Positions 13,344 to 22,788 of a DNA stretch of 64,000 nucleotides are shown here, one piece after another. Within the stretch, counting starts at the first letter, position 1. Every line of letters begins with the position of its first letter. Source of the stretch: Geothrix sp. SG200. Its GTDB lineage: Bacteria > Acidobacteriota > Holophagae > Holophagales > Holophagaceae. The notes under the pieces are model-generated. The model saw nothing but the letters and a program-made list of their open reading frames with translations, was not told the origin of the DNA and did no database searches. The stretch lies in contig NZ_JAKZFR010000003.1 of assembly GCF_022808935.1 (NCBI RefSeq), positions 248,001-312,000 of the forward strand, written 5' to 3'. The position numbers were made by a program, and so were the translations under genes.

Positions 13344-14351
13344 ATGCGGACGATCCTCCTCCTCCACACGGGTGGCACCCTGGGCATGATGCCCAGCGGG
13401 GAACCGGCCTCGCTGGCGCCGGGGCGATTCCTGGACCACCTGCTGGAGCAGGTGCCGGAGCTTGGCCAGATGGCGAAGCTCTCGGTGGAGGTGCCCTTCA
13501 ACCAGGATTCCTCCTGCCTGGAGCCGGAGCACATCCTCGCGCTGGCCACCCGCGTGCGGGCCGCGGCCCAGGACTTTGACGGGTTCGTGATCATCCACGG
13601 CACGGACACCATGGCCTTCACGGCCTCCTGCCTGGGGTTCCTGCTGGCGGACCTGGGCAAGCCCGTGGTCATCACGGGCAGCCAGCGCCCGCTGGCCTTC
13701 GTGCGCAGCGACGCCCGCAGCAACCTCGTCAACGCGGTGGACCTGGCCTGCCGCGGCATCCCCGAGGTGGGGATCTGCTTCGGTACCCACTGGATCCGCG
13801 GGGTGGCGGCCGACAAGCTGAGCGTCCACCAGTTCGAGGCCTTCCAGAGCCCGAACCTGCCGCCCCTGGCGGAGATCGGGGCGGAAATCCGCCTCCGCCC
13901 CGACGTGGGCCAGTTCGTCCGCCAGGTGCCGGAGGGGGTGGGAGAGCGGCTGGATCTGGCCATCCACACCCTGACGCCCCACCCGGGCATGGCCTGGAGC
14001 CTGGCCCCCGCGGGCGCCAGGGCGGTCCTGATCCAGGCCTTCGGCGCAGGCAACCTGCCCATGGGCCGGGCGGACCTCCGGGCCATGCTGGAGGATGCAC
14101 GACAGCGGCGGCTGCCCGTGGTGGTGATCTCCCAGTGCCCCTACGGCGGCGTGGACCTCTCGGCCTACGAGCTGGGGCGGCAGATCGAGGCGATGGGCGC
14201 CATCTCCGGCGGCCTGCACACCCGCTGGGCGGCCCTGGCCAAGATGGGCCTGGTCCTGGGCACCGATGGCGGCATCGAGGCGGTGCGGGAGGCCTTCGGG
14301 GTGGCCTGGGCCGGAGAGCCCATGCCGGAGGGAGCCTGGGCGCAGGCCTGA
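13344..14351 (+). CDS. ansA: L-asparaginase, type I-like (cytoplasmic)
   Basis: Hydrolyses asparagine to aspartate and ammonia. The 335-residue protein carries both asparaginase signatures: HTGGTLG with nucleophile T12 near the N-terminus, and HGTDTM at residues 85-90. Other family features are GSQRPL and SDARSNL. There is no signal peptide, as in cytoplasmic type I enzymes. A GC-rich inverted repeat follows the stop codon. The gene is monocistronic, with serS downstream. Confidence 0.92.
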   Translation: MRTILLLHTGGTLGMMPSGEPASLAPGRFLDHLLEQVPELGQMAKLSVEVPFNQDSSCLEPEHILALATRVRAAAQDFDGFVIIHGTDTMAFTASCLGFLLADLGKPVVITGSQRPLAFVRSDARSNLVNAVDLACRGIPEVGICFGTHWIRGVAADKLSVHQFEAFQSPNLPPLAEIGAEIRLRPDVGQFVRQVPEGVGERLDLAIHTLTPHPGMAWSLAPAGARAVLIQAFGAGNLPMGRADLRAMLEDARQRRLPVVVISQCPYGGVDLSAYELGRQIEAMGAISGGLHTRWAALAKMGLVLGTDGGIEAVREAFGVAWAGEPMPEGAWAQA

Positions 14352-14356
14352 GCCTT

Positions 14357-14384
14357 CTCCGAACGCGCCAAGGCCCGTTCGGAG
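14357..14384 (+). terminator. Hairpin between ansA and serS
   Basis: A perfect 9-bp inverted repeat, CTCCGAACG and CGTTCGGAG, is separated by 10 bases and begins 5 bases after the asparaginase stop. No T-run follows, so it may be a weak terminator or a regulatory dyad ahead of serS. Confidence 0.5.
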
Positions 14385-14418
14385 CAAGTTAAACTGATCG
14401 TTTCCGGGAATCCCCACC

Positions 14419-15687
14419 ATGATCGACGCCAACCTCCTGCGCAACGACCTCGATGCCGTGGCGGTCCGCCTGTCCGAGCGCGGCTACGCGCTGGATCGGG
14501 CGCGCTACCAGGAGCTGGACCAGCGGCGCCGGGCCGCGCTCCAGGAGGCGGAGGCCCTCAAAGCCGAGCGCAATCGCGTCAGCGAAGAGGTGGGTCGCCT
14601 CAAGCGGGCCAAGGAGAACGCGGACCACCTCATCGCCCAGCAGCGCGAGGTGGGCGACAAGCTCAAGGACCTGGAAGCGGCTGAGCGCGAGATCGAAGCC
14701 GCCTTCCGGGACTTCCTGGCCGTCATCCCCAACCCGCCCCACGCCAGCGTGCCCTCGGGACGCGACGAGCATGCGAATGTCGAGGTCAAGCGCTGGGGCC
14801 AGGTCCCCTCGATCGCCGCGCCGAAGGATCATGTGGAGCTGGGGACCGCCCTGGGCATCCTGGACCTGGACCGCGCCGCCAAGCTGAGCGGCGCGCGCTT
14901 CGCGGTGCTGAAGGGCCTGGGCGCCAAGCTGGAGCGGGCCCTCATCGCCTTCATGCTCGACCGCCAGACGGCGGCGGGCTACACCGAAGTGATTCCGCCC
15001 TACCTGGTGAACGCCGAGAGCATGTACGGCACGGGCCAGCTGCCCAAGTTCGAGCAGGACCTCTTCAAGACCTCGCGCGGGGACGGCGCGCCCCTCTACC
15101 TCATTCCCACGGCGGAAGTCCCCGTCACCAACCTCTACCGCGACGAGATCCTGCCGGCGGAGACCCTCCCTCTGCGGCATTGCGCCTTCACGCCCTGCTT
15201 CCGCAGCGAGGCGGGCAGCTACGGCAAGGACACCAAGGGCATCATCCGTCAGCACCAGTTCCACAAGGTGGAGCTGGTGACCTTCGCCGCCGCCGATGAC
15301 GCGGAGGCGGAGCTGGAGCGGCTCACGGCCAACGCCGAGGCCATCCTCGAGGCCCTGGGCCTGCCCTACCGCCGCGTGCTGCTCTGCACGGGGGACATGG
15401 GCTTCAGCAGCCAGAAGACCTACGACCTCGAAGTTTGGCTCCCCTCGCAGAATACCTATCGGGAGATCAGCTCCTGCAGCTGGTTCGGCGACTTCCAGGC
15501 CCGGCGCGCCAACATCCGCGTGAAGGGGAAGGAAGGCAAGCCCGCATTCGTGAACACGCTCAACGGCAGCGGCCTCGCCGTGGGCCGCACCTGGGTGGCC
15601 ATCCTCGAGAACTACCAGCAGCCCGACGGCAGCATCGTGGTGCCCGAGGCCCTGCGGCCCTACCTGGGCGCCGAGGTGATCCGCTGA
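14419..15687 (+). CDS. serS: Seryl-tRNA synthetase
   Basis: Class II aminoacyl-tRNA synthetase of 422 residues that charges tRNA-Ser (and tRNA-Sec where present). It has an N-terminal antiparallel coiled coil (about 30-105). The catalytic core carries motif 2 ([14 protein letters not shown]) and motif 3 ([15 protein letters not shown]). Length and motifs are standard. The last codons contain GAGGTGATCC, which matches the anti-Shine-Dalgarno tail and sits just before the overlapping next gene. Confidence 0.97.
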   Translation: MIDANLLRNDLDAVAVRLSERGYALDRARYQELDQRRRAALQEAEALKAERNRVSEEVGRLKRAKENADHLIAQQREVGDKLKDLEAAEREIEAAFRDFLAVIPNPPHASVPSGRDEHANVEVKRWGQVPSIAAPKDHVELGTALGILDLDRAAKLSGARFAVLKGLGAKLERALIAFMLDRQTAAGYTEVIPPYLVNAESMYGTGQLPKFEQDLFKTSRGDGAPLYLIPTAEVPVTNLYRDEILPAETLPLRHCAFTPCFRSEAGSYGKDTKGIIRQHQFHKVELVTFAAADDAEAELERLTANAEAILEALGLPYRRVLLCTGDMGFSSQKTYDLEVWLPSQNTYREISSCSWFGDFQARRANIRVKGKEGKPAFVNTLNGSGLAVGRTWVAILENYQQPDGSIVVPEALRPYLGAEVIR

Positions 15688-16379
15688 GGGAAGGGCCCGT
15701 CCTTTGCGCTGAAGGCTTGCGCCTTCAGCGCATGGGGAAGGATGTGCTCAGGAGTGTCTCTTTTTCCATCGCCCAGGGGGAAGCCCTGGGCGTGGTCGGC
15801 GCGAGCGGGGCGGGAAAGACCACCCTGCTGAACCTCGTGTTGGGCCTGCTGGAACCGACGGAAGGCCGGATCCTCCTGGAGGGCGCGCCCTGGTCGCCCC
15901 TGCCGGAGCGGGAACGGCGGGTCCGCCGGCCCCGGATCCAGGCGGTATTCCAGGATCCCCTGGCCAGCCTGCCGCCCCACCGCACGGGCTGGGAAATCCT
16001 CCAGGAGCCCCTCGAGATCTGGAATCGGGGCACGGAGTCAGCCCGCCGGGAGGCTGCGGCAGCCATGGCGGCGCGCGTGAAGTTCCCGGAGGCGGCCCTG
16101 GATCAGCACCCCGGGGCCTGGTCCGGGGGCCTGGCCCAGCGCCTCTGTCTGGGACGGGCCCTCATGCTGGAACCGGCCCTGCTCGTGCTGGACGAACCCT
16201 TTTCGGCCCTGGATGCGACCCTGGCGAGCCACCTGCTGGCCCTGCTCCTGGACCTCAAGGCCGAGGGCACGGCCCTCCTCCTGGCCAGCCACGATCAGGC
16301 GGCTGTGGAGGTCCTGTGCGATCGGGCGATGGAGCCGCCAGCTATCAGCTATCAGTCACTGACAGCTGACAGCCGATAG
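15684..16379 (+). CDS. Orphan ABC transporter ATP-binding protein, probable CTG start
   Basis: ABC ATPase of 231 residues from this start. It has Walker A (GASGAGKT), a Q-loop (QAVFQDP), a signature motif in altered form (WSGGLAQR), Walker B (LLVLDEP) and an H-loop (ASHDQ), and resembles oligopeptide/nickel-type subunits. The first ATG (15732) would remove the first beta strand and leave the Walker lysine at residue 29. A CTG at 15684 overlaps the serS stop as CTGA and has GAGGTGATCC immediately upstream, so I prefer it. The C-terminal residues ([13 protein letters not shown]) come from a heptamer repeat, so the native end is probably altered. No permease is adjacent. Confidence 0.7.
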   Translation: MREGPVLCAEGLRLQRMGKDVLRSVSFSIAQGEALGVVGASGAGKTTLLNLVLGLLEPTEGRILLEGAPWSPLPERERRVRRPRIQAVFQDPLASLPPHRTGWEILQEPLEIWNRGTESARREAAAAMAARVKFPEAALDQHPGAWSGGLAQRLCLGRALMLEPALLVLDEPFSALDATLASHLLALLLDLKAEGTALLLASHDQAAVEVLCDRAMEPPAISYQSLTADSR

Positions 16380-16390
16380 CTGTTAGCTAC
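16341..16390. repeat. Heptanucleotide repeat with imperfect dyad symmetry
   Basis: The tract is built largely of 7-base units: GCTATCA twice, then (after an irregular GTCACTGACA) GCTGACA, GCCGATA and GCTGTTA. The first part is nearly the inverse of the second, so a hairpin is possible. It encodes the last residues of the ABC ATPase and reaches the stop of the convergent ppiD-like gene, where it may serve as a shared terminator. Confidence 0.65.
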
Positions 16391-18291
16391 TCCTCCACCG
16401 GCACCTGCACGGCGCTGGCGTTCACGTAGATGCCGCCGAAGTGGCCCCAGAAGCTGCTGAGGCCCGGGCGCAGGCGGCCTTCCTGGTCCAGAGACTGGAG
16501 CTCGGCGGAGAGGAGCTTCTGAGCCTCGGAGGTCTGGACCTCCTGGATGAGGCTCCGGCGCTTTTCGAAGTCGAGGGCCGGGGCGGGCTCCCGCGAAACG
16601 ATGCGGGCCGCCCAGAGCTTGCCGTCCGGAGCCCAGAGCAGGGGCGTGGTCTGGCCGACGGGGGTGTCCAGCAGGGCCTTGCGGATGCCGGGGTGGGACA
16701 CCAGGTCGCGCAGGCCGCTGAGAGGGGCCGCGGTCTGGTCGGAGACGGGGCCCACGGCCTGGATGCCGCCGGTCTTGATGGCCTGCTCGGCCTTGGCCAG
16801 AGCCTGCTTGCGGGATTCCTCCAGGCGGTAGGCGGTCAGCACCTTGGCGCGGATCTCCTTGAAGGGCGGCACGGCCTCAGGCAGCTCCTCCTGCACGCGG
16901 AAGAGGATGTGGCGATCGGCGAACCGCATGGGCTTGGAGACCTCGCCCACCTTCAGGCGGAAGGCCTCGCCGGCGATCTGGGGCAGTTCCGGCAGGCCTT
17001 CGGACTGGGCGCCGGGCTCGTTGCTGAAGGGCTGGCTGAGCTGGGCCTGGCTGGCGAAGCTCTTGGCCGCGGCTCCGAGGTCGCCCCCGTTGGCGCGCTT
17101 GCGGATCTGCTCCAGGCGTTCCTGGGCACGGGCGTTGAAACGGTCCTCCGAGATCTCGCGGGCCAGCTGGTCCTTGACCTCCTCGAACCGCTTCTCCCGG
17201 CGGCCCTCCAGCTTGATGAGGTGGACGCCGTAGACGGTCCGCACGGGCTGGCTGATCTCGCCGGGCTTGAGCGTCGCGGCGGCATCCGAGAAGGGCTTGA
17301 CCATCTTCGAGGCATTGAACCAGCCCAGGTCGCCGCCGTTGCCCTTGGCGCTGGGATCCTCGCTGAGCTCTTCGGCGGCCTTGGCGAAGTCCTGCCCCTT
17401 CACGAGGCGCTCCCGCAGCAGCTCGGCCTTGGCCGTGGCCTCCTGGAACTGGGTGTCGCCTTCGGCCTTGAAGAGAATGTGGCGGGCCTTGAACTCGATG
17501 AAATCGTTCTTCCGGGACTCGAAGGCGGCCTTGAGGGTGGCGTCGTCCACCTGGAGGTCCTTGCCAAGGGCGGCGCGGTCCACCGCCACGTACTGGATCA
17601 CCCGGCGGGGGGGCTGGAGGAAGCGCTGGCCGCCAGCCTTGTAGAAGGCCTCGAGAGGGGCGTCGCCGGGGTCGGCCACGGCGGAGGGGTCCACGGCCAG
17701 GGTGGCCTGCTGGAAGGCGACCTTCTCGTTGCGCAGCCGGTTCTCCACCGCCAGCCAGGCCTCATCCACGGGCACCTGGACGGCCGCCTGCTGAATGAGC
17801 TTGGTGCGCAGCAGCTCGCTGCGCAGGTTCCGCTCCTGGATGGCCGGGTTGAAGCCGGTGTCCTGGAAGATCTGCTTCAGTTCCGCGGTGGACTTCAGGT
17901 TGCCGTTGGCATCCAGGAGGACGGGGTACTGCTTCAGGAAGGCACGGAGGCGGGCGCCCACTTCTTCATCCGTCACCACCACATGGTGCCGCTCCGCCAG
18001 CTCCTCCATGAGCTTCTGGTTGATGAGGTCCTTCAATGCCTGGGACTGGACGAAGGGCTTGAGGGCCTCGGGGCTGGCCTGCTTGCCGTAGCGCTGGTAG
18101 AGCTCCTGCATGTGCTCGGCCAGGTCGCGCAGCAGCACCTCGCGGCCATAGACCCGCGCCACGACGGTATCCGGCGTATCCACCCGCCCGGAGGGGGCCA
18201 GATAGGCCACCAGGCCCAGGAGGACCACGATCATGACCGCCGCCATGGGCGTGCGGTTGGATTTGAAGACCTGGCGGAAGGAACGCAGCAT
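16387..18291 (-). CDS. ppiD: PpiD-like periplasmic peptidyl-prolyl isomerase / chaperone
   Basis: A 634-residue protein with a single N-terminal membrane anchor (about 17-33) and a large periplasmic part. A SurA-N-like region (about 40-210) is followed by a parvulin domain (ARHILFKAEG to YGVHLIKLEG, about 265-365). A second, degenerate parvulin-like region has DRHILFRVQEEL. This order matches PpiD, which assists outer-membrane and secreted protein folding. SurA is less likely because of the uncleaved anchor. It is divergent from def with a 77-base gap. Confidence 0.87.
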   Translation of the reverse strand: MLRSFRQVFKSNRTPMAAVMIVVLLGLVAYLAPSGRVDTPDTVVARVYGREVLLRDLAEHMQELYQRYGKQASPEALKPFVQSQALKDLINQKLMEELAERHHVVVTDEEVGARLRAFLKQYPVLLDANGNLKSTAELKQIFQDTGFNPAIQERNLRSELLRTKLIQQAAVQVPVDEAWLAVENRLRNEKVAFQQATLAVDPSAVADPGDAPLEAFYKAGGQRFLQPPRRVIQYVAVDRAALGKDLQVDDATLKAAFESRKNDFIEFKARHILFKAEGDTQFQEATAKAELLRERLVKGQDFAKAAEELSEDPSAKGNGGDLGWFNASKMVKPFSDAAATLKPGEISQPVRTVYGVHLIKLEGRREKRFEEVKDQLAREISEDRFNARAQERLEQIRKRANGGDLGAAAKSFASQAQLSQPFSNEPGAQSEGLPELPQIAGEAFRLKVGEVSKPMRFADRHILFRVQEELPEAVPPFKEIRAKVLTAYRLEESRKQALAKAEQAIKTGGIQAVGPVSDQTAAPLSGLRDLVSHPGIRKALLDTPVGQTTPLLWAPDGKLWAARIVSREPAPALDFEKRRSLIQEVQTSEAQKLLSAELQSLDQEGRLRPGLSSFWGHFGGIYVNASAVQVPVEE

Positions 18292-18320
18292 GCGGGGCTC
18301 CGGAGCACGGACCTCCCAGA

Positions 18321-18349
18321 TTACCTCGGGAACGGCAATGGATTACACT
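18321..18349 (+). promoter_or_regulatory. Candidate sigma70 promoter for def-fmt
   Basis: TTACCT (18321-18326) and TACACT (18344-18349) are separated by 17 bases and lie 19 bases upstream of the def ATG. The fit is by eye only. Confidence 0.45.
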
Positions 18350-18368
18350 GGAATGCTGGAGCGAATGC

Positions 18369-18872
18369 ATGGCCGTCCTGCCCGTACTGACCTGGGGCGA
18401 TCCCCGATTGAAGAAGAACAGCGAGGATGTGGGGGAATGGACCCCCGAGCTGGAACAGCTCGTGTCCGACATGTTCGAAACGGCCCTCGACGAGGAGGGT
18501 GTGGGCCTGGCGGCGCCGCAGATCGGCGTGAACCTCAACCTGGCCGTCATCGACTGCTCCTGCGGGGAGGATCCGGCCCAGAAGCTGGTCCTCATCAACC
18601 CTGAGATCGTCCGGACCGAGGGCAGCCAGGTGGGGCCAGAGGGCTGCTTGTCCATTCCCGGCATCCGGGAAGTGCTCGAGCGCCCCCAGAAGGTGGCCAT
18701 CCGCAACCGGGCCAAGGACGGCAGCTGGCACGAGCTGGAGGGCGAGGACCTGCTGGCCCGGGCCTTCTGCCATGAGATCGACCACCTGCGCGGCCGGCTC
18801 TTCGTGGAGTACTTCGGCCCGGTCAAGCGCCAGGTCATCCAGCGCAAGTACCAGAAACAGGCCCGGGGATGA
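18369..18872 (+). CDS. def: Peptide deformylase
   Basis: Metalloenzyme of 167 residues that removes the N-formyl group from nascent proteins. All three motifs are present: GVGLAAPQIG, EGCLSIP and HEIDH (metal ligands Cys and two His). The stop overlaps the fmt start as ATGA, giving the classic def-fmt pair in which one enzyme undoes the other's modification. Confidence 0.97.
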   Translation: MAVLPVLTWGDPRLKKNSEDVGEWTPELEQLVSDMFETALDEEGVGLAAPQIGVNLNLAVIDCSCGEDPAQKLVLINPEIVRTEGSQVGPEGCLSIPGIREVLERPQKVAIRNRAKDGSWHELEGEDLLARAFCHEIDHLRGRLFVEYFGPVKRQVIQRKYQKQARG

Positions 18873-19789
18873 CGCGCATCGCGTTCCTTGGCACTCCCCG
18901 CGCGGCCGTCCCGGCCCTGCGGGCCCTGGCCGAGGAAGGCATCGAGGCGGTGTTCTGCAATCCCGACCGGCCTGCGGGCCGGGGGCGCCACCTGGAGGCC
19001 CCGCCGGTGAAGGGGGCGGCCCTGGGGCTGGGCCTGCCCGTCCACCAGCCCCCGACCTGGAAGGCGCCGGAGACCCGCGAGCTGTGGGAATCCTTGAAGA
19101 TCGACCTCGCCGTGGTGGTGGCCTATGGCCATCTGCTGCCCGGCTGGATGCTGGATTCCTGCCCCAACGGCGTCTGGAACCTGCACTTCTCCCTGCTGCC
19201 CCGCTGGCGGGGCGCGGCGCCGGTGAACCACGCCCTCCTGGCGGGGGACGAGGAGACGGGTGTCAGCCTCATGCGCCTCACCCCGGGGCTGGACGAAGGG
19301 CCCATCCTGGCGCAGTCCCGCCGCGCCATCGGCCATGGGGACACGGCCGAGAGCCTGCTGGCCACCCTGGCGGGGGACGCGGCCGAGCTGCTCATGGATC
19401 AGCTGCCCCTGCTGCTCTGCGGCTGCGGCCGACCCGTGGAGCAGCGCCACGAGGAGGCCACCTACGCCTCGAAGCTCCGCAAGGACATGGGCCACCTCGA
19501 CTGGCACCGCCCGGCGGCGGAACTCCACCGGCAGGTGCGGGCCCTCTGGCCCTGGCCGGGATCCGAGCTGCAGCTGGAGGGTCAGCCCCTCAAGGTCTGT
19601 GGCGTGGGGGCCCTGCGCACCTGCTACCGCGACCCGGGCCAGCTCCTCTGGGGCAAGGAGGGCGCCTGGCTCACCACCCCCGAAGGCGCCCTGGAGCTCA
19701 CCCAGCTCCAGCGTCCCGGCAAGCCCGTCCAGCCCGCCCTCCAGGCCCTCCAGCCCTGGGGCGCCAGCGGCAGCCGGGTAGTGAGCTAG
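18869..19789 (+). CDS. fmt: Methionyl-tRNA formyltransferase
   Basis: Formylates initiator Met-tRNA using 10-formyl-tetrahydrofolate. In the 306-residue protein the N-terminal Rossmann domain has IAFLGTP, and the catalytic signature LHFSLLPRWRGAAPV includes the conserved Asn-His region (WNLHFS). The C-terminal OB-like domain starts near residue 205. It is co-transcribed with def. Confidence 0.96.
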   Translation: MTRIAFLGTPRAAVPALRALAEEGIEAVFCNPDRPAGRGRHLEAPPVKGAALGLGLPVHQPPTWKAPETRELWESLKIDLAVVVAYGHLLPGWMLDSCPNGVWNLHFSLLPRWRGAAPVNHALLAGDEETGVSLMRLTPGLDEGPILAQSRRAIGHGDTAESLLATLAGDAAELLMDQLPLLLCGCGRPVEQRHEEATYASKLRKDMGHLDWHRPAAELHRQVRALWPWPGSELQLEGQPLKVCGVGALRTCYRDPGQLLWGKEGAWLTTPEGALELTQLQRPGKPVQPALQALQPWGASGSRVVS

Positions 19790-19871
19790 CTCACGCCAGG
19801 CCCGAGGGGAAGCGGGTGGGCAAGCAGGGTGAAAGCCCTCGCCCGGCTTCGCTGGGCGGGGGCGCGGGGGA

Positions 19872-19903
19872 CCGGGGGTGTGCGCGCAGCGCGGAACCCC
19901 CGG
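19872..19903. terminator. Hairpin between convergent fmt and TPR genes
   Basis: CCGGGGGT (19872-19879) and ACCCCCGG (19896-19903) form a perfect 8-bp stem with a 16-base loop, 6 bases from the stop of the minus-strand TPR gene. A weaker CGCCC/GGGCG dyad lies just upstream. There is no T-run. Confidence 0.5.
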
Positions 19904-19909
19904 AGAATA

Positions 19910-22717
19910 TCAAGCCAGTCTCGCGGCCACGTCGCGGTAGTCGGGGTCCATCTCGTGGACGGCCTTGAACTCGGCGGCGGCGAGGGCGGCCTGGCCCTGC
20001 TGGAGGTAGATCTCGGCCAGGTCGTAGCGGAGGCCGATGCTGTCCTCGGGCGGGAAGCCGGGGGCCTCGACGCCCTGCCGGAGCCAGTCCACGGCGGCCT
20101 GGAGATCGCCCCGGCTCTGCTCGCAGATGCTGAGCATGGAGCAGCACTCGAGGGTCCGCTCGGGGTCGCCCATGGCGATCTTGAACTCCTCGATGGCGGG
20201 GTCGATGAGCATCATCTCCTTGTAGGCGATGCCCAGGTTGTAGTGGGTGTCGTAGTCGTCGCCCTTGACCTGCTTCTCCACGCCCTCGCGGAAGGCGCTG
20301 AACAACTCGTCGACGCTCTGGATCTTCTCCACCACGTGGGTGGCGTCGTGCATCTCCTCGCCCTCGCCCGTGTCCAGCAGGGCGGTGCCGAGCACGTCCG
20401 TGAGGTCGAAGAAGGAGTTGGCGAAGTCGCCTTCCTCCAGGGCGCTGGCCTTGGGGGCGTGGCCCAGCTTCTGGAGGGCGATGGAGGCCCGCTCCATGCG
20501 GGCTTCCAGTTCGGGGTGCCCGGGGAACTGTTTGAGGGCGGCCTGGATCTCGACTTCCGCCTCCTCCGGGCTTCCGTAGTCCAGCTGGAAGTCGATGTCG
20601 CCCAGGAGGCCGCCCAGCTCATCCGGCAGGGCCGGCTCCGCCGGGGGCGCCCAGGGCTCTCCGGCCGAGAGCGGCGGCAGGGCCTCGACGACCTCCGGCG
20701 AGAGGACGCCCGTGGGCATGGGGGGGAGCTGCAGCGTGGGAGAGGAGACGGCTTCCGCTCCGGCGCTCAGGTCGGACAGCGATTCGTCCATCCAGCTCAA
20801 GTCGGAGGCGTCGAGCGCAGCAGGCGGGACCGCCGCTGCGGTGGGGGCCGAAGGCAGGGTCGCGGCCGGAAGGATGGGCTCCGGCAGCACGGGCAGGCCT
20901 TCACCCAGGGGGATGGCCTCCCGTGAGGGGGTGCGCGGCTGCTTGGCCGGCGGCGCCGGAGCAAGGTCGGGAAGCTCCAGCTCGATGGGCTGTTCCAGGG
21001 AGAGGGAGGGCTCGGGCAGGGACTCGGGCTGGGGTTCTGGCAGGGGGATGGGAGCGGGGGCCGGAGGGGGCGCGGGGGCGGCGAGGGGGATGGCCGGTCG
21101 CGGCGGGGGTGGGGCCGGCGCGGGAACCGGCGGAGGGGGCGGAGGCTCGGGCAGGCGGGCGCCGGGCTCGGGCAGGCCCAGGGTCCGGCGGTGGATGCGG
21201 GTCGATCCCGGGAAGAGCTGCTCGGCCATGTCCAGCAGCTGGGCGGCCTCGCGCTTCCTGCCGAGCTGGTTGAGGGCCTGGGCGCTCTGCACGTACTGCA
21301 TCTGCACCTTGGTGAGGTGCCCGGTGGTCCGGTGCACGGCGACGATGGCCTCGATGATCGCGAGATCCGATGGATCGAGCTCCAGGGCCTTCTTGTAGCT
21401 TTCCACGGCGCGGTCGTGGCTGCCGCCGCGCAGCAGGGCCTCGGCCTCCCGGGAGAATTGCTCGATGCGAAGGCGTCGGACAGGATCCAGCTCCGTGTCC
21501 CCCCCGCCCTGAAGGGTGGTCTCCATGATCGCCGGAGCCTGGAAGCCCGCGGAGGAACCGGGCTGGAGCGGGCTGGGCGGCGGCGCCGAGGCATCGGGAA
21601 CCACGCCCAACCCGCGGAGCTGGTTGGCGAGCTGCCCGATCTGGGACTGGTCATTGGCCTGGTGGGCCAGGCTGTACGCATTCTGCAGGGCATGGACCTG
21701 GTCGGTCCGGTTGCCGCTCTGGTGGGCGATCTCGGCGAGCAGCACCCAGGCCTCGAGGCTCATGGCGCTCTGCATGGCCCCCCGGAGACTGCGGCCGACG
21801 ATGTCGCCGGAACCCCGGCGGGCCAGTTCGCGGGCGATGGGCGCGAACAGCCGGAGGCCTTCGTTGCCGCGGTCGGCATTCACCAGGTTGCGGAGGGCCT
21901 TCTCGGCCAGCGGAAGGGATTTTTCCGGGAGCTGGGCGATCTCTCCCAGGGCCTCCAGGGCACGGTCGGGGTGTCCGCTGCGGAGTTCGATCTCCGCCAG
22001 GGCTTCCAGCAGCTCCGTATCGCGCGGGTTGCTGACCAGTCCCTCCCGCAGGTGCTGGGCGGCGAGGGCATAGTCGCCCTGGATCACCCCCAGCCGGCTC
22101 TGGGTGAGGAAGACGTGGGGCGTGGAGATCATCGACTTGGCGCGCTCGAGGATCTGGTTGGCCTCCCCGTGCATCTGCTCCATGGCCAGGGACTCGGCCA
22201 CTTCCAGGTAGATGCCCGCCGCGCGGTCCTTCATGCCCTCCTTGTTATAGAGGTCGGCCAGCTTGACCTTCATCTTCAGGTTCTTGGGGTCGAGGTCGAC
22301 GACCTTGTTGAACTCCTCCAGGGCCCGCTTGATGAGGCCCTTCTTCTGGAAGTGCTCGGCCACCTGCAGGTGGACCTTCACCGCATCGGTGACCTTGTTC
22401 ATCTGGCGGTAGAGGTCCGCCAGGCGCTGGGCCGCGTCGATGTCCTCCGGTGCGTTGCGCACCACCTTCTGGAAGATGGCGGCGGCCCGGGCGTGGAAGC
22501 CGTCCCGCTCGTAGGCCCCGCCGAGCCGCTTGTGGATCTCCACGCCCTCCCGCGCCCGGCCGATCTGCACGTAGAGGTCGCCGATCTGGTTCAGGGTGGC
22601 GTAGTCCTTGGGGTTGTCCTCGACGAGCTTGTGGAACTCCTCGATGGCCCGATCGACCTTCCCCGCCGTCAAGAGCTTGTCGGCTTCCTTCTTGACTTTG
22701 ACGCGATCAATGGCCAT
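19910..22717 (-). CDS. Large TPR-repeat protein with proline-rich centre
   Basis: A 935-residue soluble protein. Residues 1-350 are tandem TPR helices starting at the N-terminus (LLTAGKVDRAIEEFHKLVEDNP), with more TPRs around 415-500. A Pro/Ala-rich disordered section spans about 520-700. A second helical TPR block at about 715-935 contains DTHYNLGIAYKEMMLIDPAIEEF and ends PDYRDVAARLA. There is no signal peptide or catalytic domain. It probably acts as a scaffold; similar proteins occur near pilus or motility genes, but nothing here shows that. It lies 71 bases downstream of cdd on the same strand. Confidence 0.85.
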   Translation of the reverse strand: MAIDRVKVKKEADKLLTAGKVDRAIEEFHKLVEDNPKDYATLNQIGDLYVQIGRAREGVEIHKRLGGAYERDGFHARAAAIFQKVVRNAPEDIDAAQRLADLYRQMNKVTDAVKVHLQVAEHFQKKGLIKRALEEFNKVVDLDPKNLKMKVKLADLYNKEGMKDRAAGIYLEVAESLAMEQMHGEANQILERAKSMISTPHVFLTQSRLGVIQGDYALAAQHLREGLVSNPRDTELLEALAEIELRSGHPDRALEALGEIAQLPEKSLPLAEKALRNLVNADRGNEGLRLFAPIARELARRGSGDIVGRSLRGAMQSAMSLEAWVLLAEIAHQSGNRTDQVHALQNAYSLAHQANDQSQIGQLANQLRGLGVVPDASAPPPSPLQPGSSAGFQAPAIMETTLQGGGDTELDPVRRLRIEQFSREAEALLRGGSHDRAVESYKKALELDPSDLAIIEAIVAVHRTTGHLTKVQMQYVQSAQALNQLGRKREAAQLLDMAEQLFPGSTRIHRRTLGLPEPGARLPEPPPPPPVPAPAPPPPRPAIPLAAPAPPPAPAPIPLPEPQPESLPEPSLSLEQPIELELPDLAPAPPAKQPRTPSREAIPLGEGLPVLPEPILPAATLPSAPTAAAVPPAALDASDLSWMDESLSDLSAGAEAVSSPTLQLPPMPTGVLSPEVVEALPPLSAGEPWAPPAEPALPDELGGLLGDIDFQLDYGSPEEAEVEIQAALKQFPGHPELEARMERASIALQKLGHAPKASALEEGDFANSFFDLTDVLGTALLDTGEGEEMHDATHVVEKIQSVDELFSAFREGVEKQVKGDDYDTHYNLGIAYKEMMLIDPAIEEFKIAMGDPERTLECCSMLSICEQSRGDLQAAVDWLRQGVEAPGFPPEDSIGLRYDLAEIYLQQGQAALAAAEFKAVHEMDPDYRDVAARLA

Positions 22718-22788
22718 TCACTTCCTCAAGATGCCTGACGGTTCGGAAAGTGTAGGCGGCGGGGGCCCACTTGGATAGATCCTGTGGT

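Noticed and set aside
19790-19909. tRNA or small RNA in the fmt/TPR gap
   Set aside because: Only GC-rich hairpins are seen; no T-loop, anticodon arm or conserved RNA pattern.
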